Shown: one piece after another, positions 12,195-16,348 of the stretch
Layout: every line of letters starts with the position of its first letter
Position numbering within the stretch: position 1 is the stretch's first letter
NCBI GenBank assembly: GCA_012270635.1
Contig: JAAXHX010000431.1
Coordinates: 1 to 16,348 of the forward strand
Reading direction: 5' to 3'
Source of the DNA: Dehalococcoidia bacterium
GTDB taxonomy: Bacteria > Chloroflexota > Dehalococcoidia > Plut-88900
DNA: 16,348 bases
Program-made: the position numbers and the translations under genes
The notes under the pieces: model-generated
Database searches by the model: none
What the model was told of the DNA's origin: nothing
The model's input: the letters and a program-made list of their open reading frames with translations, nothing else

Positions 12195-14533
12195 CCCCTG
12201 GACCTGACCCATCAACTTCGGAGAAGCGGTCGGAAAGCGACATGGTCCCACTGCGCATAACCGACGTAACCCTGCGCGACGGCCACCAGTCGATCCTGGC
12301 GACCAGGCTGCGTACGGAGGACATGGCCCCCATAGTGGGGAAGCTGGACGGCATGGGGTTCCACTCGCTGGAGGTGTGGGGAGGGGCGACGTTCGACGTT
12401 GCGCACCGGTTTCTCAACGAGGACCCGTGGGAGCGGCTGAAGACCTTCAAGCGGCTGGCGCCGAAGACGCCGCTGCAGATGCTGCTCCGTGGGCAGAACC
12501 TTGTCGGGTACCGGAACTACGCCGATGACGTGGTCAGGGCGTTCATCCTAGCCGCGTCGGAAGCGGGTATCGAGATATTCCGCGTGTTCGATGCCCTGAA
12601 TGACGAGCGGAATATGGAGACCTCCTTCGCTGCGATCAAGGAGGCGGGTAAGCACGTGCAAGGGGCGTTGAGCTTCACGATTACCGGGGCCAGGCTCGGT
12701 GGGCCGGTCTACACCCTGGACTACTACGTGGAGAAGGCCCGGAAGTTCCGGGAGATGGGCGCGGACAGCATCTGCATCAAGGACATGAGCGGGCTGCTGG
12801 GGCCCTACGACGCGTACGAACTGGTCAAGGCGCTCAAGGCCAAGCTGGACGTGCCCGTCCAGCTGCACAGCCACTACACCAGCGGGATGGCCTCCATGAC
12901 CGCCTTGAAGGCGATAGAAGCGGGGGTGGACGTGCTGGACACTTCGCTTTCGCCGTTTGCTATGAGGTCGTCGCACCCTTCGACGGAGTCTATGCTGGCG
13001 GCGCTGCACGGGACGGAGCGGCATCCCGAACTGGACGTGACGGAGGCGGAGGAGGTGTGCGAGCACCTGGAGTCGGTGTTTCCGAAGTACCGGGACTACC
13101 TTCGGACGGACAGGTTGTCGGTGACGGATTCCTCGGTTATCGACCACCAGGTGCCGGGTGGGATGCTGAGCAGTCTGGTGTCGCAGCTGAAGCAGGCGGG
13201 TGCGCTGGAGAGGCTGGGGGAGGTGCAGGAGGAGCTGGCGAGGACGAGGGCTGACCTGGGATATCCCCCGCTGGTCACGCCGACGAGCCAGATAATAGGG
13301 ACGCAGGCGGTGCAGAACGTCCTTTTCGGGCGGTACAAGTCGATATCCAACCAGGTGAAGGACTATGTTTACGGCCTGTATGGCAGGCCGCCCGCGCCGA
13401 TAGAGCCGGAGTTGACTTCCCTGGTATTGAAGGACTATCCCAAGGGCCAGACGCCGATAACGGGCCGCCCCGCCGACGAGCTGAGCGACGAGATGGGGAA
13501 GGCAAAAAGAGACGCGGGAGAGATAGCCAAGAGCGAGGAAGATGTACTAACCTATGCACTGTTCCCTTCAACGGGCAAACAGTTTCTGAGATGGAAGTAC
13601 GGGCTCGATGAGGCCCCCGTATCGGTTATGCCGAGGAAGCTGGAAGACGTTGAAGCGGAAGACAGGCTGATAAGGGAAGTCAAGGAGGGAAAGTTGGTAC
13701 CGCAAGGCAGCGAGGCCGGAGCCAGGGGTCGACGTTCCTTCACCGTGTGGGTGGACGACGAGCAGTTCCGGGTGGACGTAGAGCCGGTGGCAGAGGGCTC
13801 GGTGGGGGTGGCCGCGCCGCCGAGCAGGCTGAGGCCCCAGGCGGCGCCGTCCCCCGCCCCACCCCCGGCCCGCACTGCCCCTCCGCGGCCCGTTGCGGCC
13901 CCACCGCCCGTTGCGACGCGGGCTCCGGCGCCCAGGGGAGGGGCAGGAGGCCCGGCGAACATAGTGTCGCCGATGCCGGGCACGGTAATCAGGTACCTAG
14001 TAGAAGAGGGAGCGGAGGTTAAGGCAGGGGAGGCCGTGGTCTTGATAGAGACGATGAAGATGGAGAACTCGCTGCCTGCACCGGTGAACGGCAAGATAGC
14101 GTCGCTTCCCTGCCAGCCGGGACAGGTGGTGGGCAAGGGGGAGGTGCTGGTGGTTATAGAGGCGTCGGGGGAGAGCGCCGCCAGGCCGACGCCTCCGGCG
14201 GCAGCCCCTGCGCGGACACCCGCTCCTGCACCCTCGGCCCGCGCCCCTCAGCCCCCCCCGCCGCCCGCGACAGCTGCCCCAGCCCCGGCTTCTCCGGCCG
14301 CGACGACGGGTTCGGGGGAGGGGACTGCCATAGTTGCCCCGATGCCGGGGACGGTGATCAGGTACCTGGTGGAGGAGGGGGCCGAGGTGAAGGCAGGCGA
14401 GGGAATTATCCTGATAGAGACGATGAAGATGGAAAACTCCCTGCCCGCCCCGGTGGACGGCAAGGTGCTGTCGCTTCCCTGCAGTCCGGGCCAGGTGGTC
14501 GGCAAAGGCGAGGTGCTGGCGCTGATCGGTTGA
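12191..14533 (+). CDS. Pyruvate/oxaloacetate carboxyltransferase (PycB/OadA, 5S-like) with two C-terminal biotinyl domains
   Basis: 780 residues. Residues about 20-300 form the HMG-CoA-lyase-like barrel that carboxylates pyruvate or decarboxylates oxaloacetate: TLRDGHQS (D30), CIKDMSG (K197, the expected carboxylated lysine) and QLHSHYTSG (H226/H228, metal ligands). Residues about 310-530 are the conserved PYC/OADA tail. A Pro/Ala-rich linker leads to biotinyl domain 1 (591-657, ETMKMEN, K623), a second Pro/Ala linker, and biotinyl domain 2 (714-780, ETMKMEN, K746), which ends the protein. One biotinyl domain is the family norm. GTG 12191 overlaps the previous stop; ATG 12242 (MVPLRITDVTLRDGHQS), with GGAAAG before it, is an equally plausible start. 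No ATP-grasp biotin carboxylase domain is present, so CO2 must come from another carboxybiotin donor. With the preceding gene it could act as methylmalonyl-CoA:pyruvate transcarboxylase; oxaloacetate decarboxylase alpha or PycB are alternatives. Confidence 0.9.
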   Translation: MTPGPDPSTSEKRSESDMVPLRITDVTLRDGHQSILATRLRTEDMAPIVGKLDGMGFHSLEVWGGATFDVAHRFLNEDPWERLKTFKRLAPKTPLQMLLRGQNLVGYRNYADDVVRAFILAASEAGIEIFRVFDALNDERNMETSFAAIKEAGKHVQGALSFTITGARLGGPVYTLDYYVEKARKFREMGADSICIKDMSGLLGPYDAYELVKALKAKLDVPVQLHSHYTSGMASMTALKAIEAGVDVLDTSLSPFAMRSSHPSTESMLAALHGTERHPELDVTEAEEVCEHLESVFPKYRDYLRTDRLSVTDSSVIDHQVPGGMLSSLVSQLKQAGALERLGEVQEELARTRADLGYPPLVTPTSQIIGTQAVQNVLFGRYKSISNQVKDYVYGLYGRPPAPIEPELTSLVLKDYPKGQTPITGRPADELSDEMGKAKRDAGEIAKSEEDVLTYALFPSTGKQFLRWKYGLDEAPVSVMPRKLEDVEAEDRLIREVKEGKLVPQGSEAGARGRRSFTVWVDDEQFRVDVEPVAEGSVGVAAPPSRLRPQAAPSPAPPPARTAPPRPVAAPPPVATRAPAPRGGAGGPANIVSPMPGTVIRYLVEEGAEVKAGEAVVLIETMKMENSLPAPVNGKIASLPCQPGQVVGKGEVLVVIEASGESAARPTPPAAAPARTPAPAPSARAPQPPPPPATAAPAPASPAATTGSGEGTAIVAPMPGTVIRYLVEEGAEVKAGEGIILIETMKMENSLPAPVDGKVLSLPCSPGQVVGKGEVLALIG
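13961..14161 (+). repeat. Internal repeat unit 1: biotinyl (BCCP) domain
   Basis: Codes for residues 591-657 (IVSPMPGTVIRYLVEEG... to ...EVLVVIE). It matches unit 2 at 56 of 67 residues by hand count; most DNA differences are third-base changes. Confidence 0.9.
14330..14530 (+). repeat. Internal repeat unit 2: biotinyl (BCCP) domain
   Basis: Codes for residues 714-780 (IVAPMPGTVIRYLVEEG... to ...EVLALIG). The biotin lysine motif ETMKMENSLPAPV is identical to that in unit 1. The units are joined by a 56-residue Pro/Ala-rich linker. Confidence 0.9.
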
Positions 14534-14560
14534 ACTCGGGGGCGGGGAGCCGGGCAGATA

Positions 14561-14588
14561 TTGACAATTCGGCGGACCAAATTAGAAA
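14561..14588 (+). promoter_or_regulatory. Candidate promoter for isocitrate dehydrogenase
   Basis: A perfect TTGACA (14561-14566) is followed after 16 bp by TAGAAA (14583-14588), four of six matches to the -10 consensus. The expected start near 14595 leaves a short leader holding GGGGGAG, about 7 nt before TTG 14621. This would let icd be transcribed apart from the upstream pair. Confidence 0.4.
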
Positions 14589-14620
14589 GAGCGACCCAAT
14601 AGAAGAAGGGGGAGAAGATT

Positions 14621-15823
14621 TTGACGGACGCAAAGGCCATAGAGAAGGCGCAGGCGCAATTCGCCGTGATGCTGGAGCAGCAGCTCGCGAGGGTGGAGCG
14701 GATCAAGAGCGGCTCCACGCGGACGGACTATTCGAAGCTGGACACCGTGGTCATCGGGATACTGGGGGGCGACGGGATCGGGCCGTTCATTGCCGAAGAG
14801 GCCCAGCGGGTACTGGAGGCACTGCTGTCCGACGCGGTTGCCGAGGGCAAGGTGGAGTTCCGGGTGCTGGAGGGGCTGACGATCGAGAACCGGGCGGCGC
14901 ACCTCAAGGCGATACCCGACGACGTGCTGGCAGCGATCAAGGACTGCCACGTTACGCTCAAGGGCCCGACGACCACCCCCGAAAAGGGCGACGAGTGGCC
15001 GAACATCGAGAGCTGCAACGTCGCGATGAGGAAGGAACTGGACCTCTACGCGAACATCCGGCCTGTGCGTATTCCGAAGGAGGGCATCGACTGGACTTTC
15101 TTCCGGGAGAACACGGAAGACATGTACGCGGTGGGCACGCAGGGCGTAAACGTTACGGACGACCTGGCGGTCGACTTCAAGGTGATAACGAGTCCCGGGT
15201 CCCGGCGGATAATAGACACGGCGTTCAGGTACGCGAAGGAGAATGGGAAGAACAGCGTGACCGTCGTGACCAAGGCGAACGTGGTCAAGACGACTGACGG
15301 CAAGTTCCTGGACATGGCCCGGGAGGTTGCGACGGACTACCCGGACATCGATTGGGAGGGCTGGTACATCGACATCATGACGGCCAAGCTGATCGACCCG
15401 AAGCGTCGAAAGAACTTCCAGGTCATCGTGCTGCCAAACCTGTACGGAGACATCCTGACCGACGAGGCGGCGGAGATGCAGGGCGGGGTGGGGACGGCGG
15501 GGAGCGCGAACGTCGGGGACGAGTATGCGATGTTCGAGGCGATCCACGGGAGCGCGCCCCGGATGGTGCGGGAAGGTCGGGCGAAGTACGCGGACCCGAG
15601 CTCCATGATCAGGGCGGGCGCGATGCTGATGGAGCACATCGGGTACCGGGAGCTGGGACAGAAGCTGAACAAGGCCCTGGACGTGTGCGGCCAGTATGAG
15701 CGCAAGCTGGTAATGACGGGCCGGGACACGGGGGCCACGGGCAAGGAGTTCGGGGAGTACCTGGTCTCGACGGTGAACGACCCGGACCTGGAATCGAAGT
15801 GGGAGAAGCTGGTCTACGCGTAG
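14621..15823 (+). CDS. icd: Isocitrate dehydrogenase (isocitrate/isopropylmalate dehydrogenase family)
   Basis: 400 residues. Oxidatively decarboxylates isocitrate to 2-oxoglutarate. The substrate site follows isocitrate rather than isopropylmalate enzymes: S131, N133, R137 and R147 (ESCNVAMR...NIRPVR) have the spacing of E. coli S113/N115/R119/R129. FRENTEDMYA (161-170) gives the next Arg and the catalytic Tyr; TKANVVK (217-223) gives the catalytic Lys; NLYGDILTDEAA (273-284) holds D277/D281. The coenzyme loop HGSAPRMVREGRAKYADP lacks the Lys-Tyr pair of NADP enzymes, so NAD use is possible but not certain. The 40 residues before VVIGILGGDGIG are a longer N-terminus than usual. TTG 14621 is supported by GGGGGAG at good spacing. 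malate dehydrogenase follows after a repeat-bearing gap, making a small TCA-cycle cluster. Confidence 0.88.
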   Translation: MTDAKAIEKAQAQFAVMLEQQLARVERIKSGSTRTDYSKLDTVVIGILGGDGIGPFIAEEAQRVLEALLSDAVAEGKVEFRVLEGLTIENRAAHLKAIPDDVLAAIKDCHVTLKGPTTTPEKGDEWPNIESCNVAMRKELDLYANIRPVRIPKEGIDWTFFRENTEDMYAVGTQGVNVTDDLAVDFKVITSPGSRRIIDTAFRYAKENGKNSVTVVTKANVVKTTDGKFLDMAREVATDYPDIDWEGWYIDIMTAKLIDPKRRKNFQVIVLPNLYGDILTDEAAEMQGGVGTAGSANVGDEYAMFEAIHGSAPRMVREGRAKYADPSSMIRAGAMLMEHIGYRELGQKLNKALDVCGQYERKLVMTGRDTGATGKEFGEYLVSTVNDPDLESKWEKLVYA

Positions 15824-15853
15824 GGTTTGGGGGGGGGTTGACAGCAACCCTCT

Positions 15854-15910
15854 CCCGCTCGTACTTCCCTTCGACAGGGTCAGGATAAACTATGGCTCAG
15901 CACGAGCGGG
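15854..15910. repeat. Dispersed palindromic repeat, long form (copy C1)
   Basis: Perfect 9-bp outer arms CCCGCTCGT (15854-15862) and ACGAGCGGG (15902-15910). The interior is almost identical to copy A1, including the GATAAACTA.GGCTCAG segment. It begins 30 nt after the icd stop. Confidence 0.85.
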
Positions 15911-15921
15911 CCGGCCTCTAG

Positions 15922-15943
15922 ATTCCCGATCGGGGTCGGGAAT
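15922..15943. repeat. Hairpin repeat ATTCCCGA-TCGGGG-TCGGGAAT (copy C2)
   Basis: Base-for-base identical to copy A3 (3614-3635), again followed by GACGG. It lies 11 nt after copy C1. Confidence 0.85.
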
Positions 15944-15962
15944 GACGGAAGTGCGGGAATGG

Positions 15963-15984
15963 ATTCCGGCTCGGGGGCCGGAAT
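15963..15984. repeat. Hairpin repeat with compensated stem ATTCCGGC-TCGGGG-GCCGGAAT (copy C3)
   Basis: Same hexaloop TCGGGG and same ATTCC/GGAAT stem base as A3 and C2, but the inner stem CGA/TCG is changed to GGC/GCC on both sides, so all eight pairs are kept. Confidence 0.8.
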
Positions 15985-16005
15985 GACGATAATGCGAAGG
16001 TCTGG

Positions 16006-16035
16006 TTGTGGGCAGGGAGGATAGGACACTATAGT
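16006..16035 (+). promoter_or_regulatory. Candidate promoter for malate dehydrogenase
   Basis: TTGTGG (16006-16011), an 18-bp spacer and TATAGT (16030-16035). The -10 is embedded in a perfect palindrome CACTATAGTG (16027-16036), which could also be an operator. The leader to ATG 16092 would be about 50 nt. Confidence 0.4.
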
Positions 16036-16037
16036 GA

Positions 16038-16348
<311 letters not shown>

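Noticed and set aside
12191..14533. Full-length pyruvate carboxylase
   Set aside because: There is no ATP-grasp biotin carboxylase domain; the protein starts directly with the carboxyltransferase barrel.
14530..15297. 255-codon + strand frame overlapping the 5' half of icd
   Set aside because: Gly/Arg/Asp-rich out-of-frame translation; the icd frame carries all catalytic residues and has a Shine-Dalgarno.
14582..15847. 421-codon minus-strand frame over icd
   Set aside because: Antisense shadow with Arg/Val/His-rich composition and no recognisable motifs.

Overview
The window reads as ordinary chromosome from a GC-rich, free-living bacterium. The best guess is Chloroflexota (Dehalococcoidia or SAR202-like). 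That guess rests on the gene mix (NurA/HAS-barrel/HerA, a Trm112-like zinc ribbon, adjacent NAD(P)-type isocitrate and malate dehydrogenases), G-rich coding style with many ATA and AGG codons, GTG/TTG starts and 4-base GTGA gene overlaps. No sequence search was possible, so the taxon is an inference. There is no phage, CRISPR array, rRNA or tRNA that I can see.

Left part (1-5,931, all + strand): the tail of a HemW-like radical-SAM protein; a long perfect hairpin; selB (selenocysteine elongation factor) overlapping nurA by GTGA; a repeat-filled gap; a stand-alone HAS-barrel protein overlapping herA by GTGA. NurA, the HAS-barrel protein and HerA together look like a DNA-end-processing nuclease/translocase module.

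Middle (5,932-10,416): a 3-hydroxyisobutyrate-dehydrogenase-family oxidoreductase (+), convergent with a nitronate-monooxygenase/FabK-family flavoprotein (-); a Trm112-like zinc ribbon (+), convergent with a folP-folK pair (-) for folate synthesis; and an AT-richer GIY-YIG nuclease-like gene (-) that looks like a recent arrival.

Right part (10,417-16,348, all +): a carboxyltransferase of the PccB/MmdA family overlapping a pyruvate/oxaloacetate carboxyltransferase that carries two near-identical biotinyl domains at its C-terminus, then isocitrate dehydrogenase and the start of malate dehydrogenase. The first two together have every part of a methylmalonyl-CoA:pyruvate transcarboxylase (12S, 5S and 1.3S functions) in two polypeptides, with no biotin carboxylase or membrane subunit beside them. 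Pyruvate and propionyl/methylmalonyl-CoA metabolism would then feed oxaloacetate to malate dehydrogenase and the TCA cycle next door. This two-gene biotin machine is the most interesting system in the window.

Intergenic gaps hold copies of a small palindromic repeat family (CCGCTCGT...ACGAGCGG and ATTCCCGA-TCGGGG-TCGGGAAT types), placed soon after the stop codons of nurA, herA and icd.
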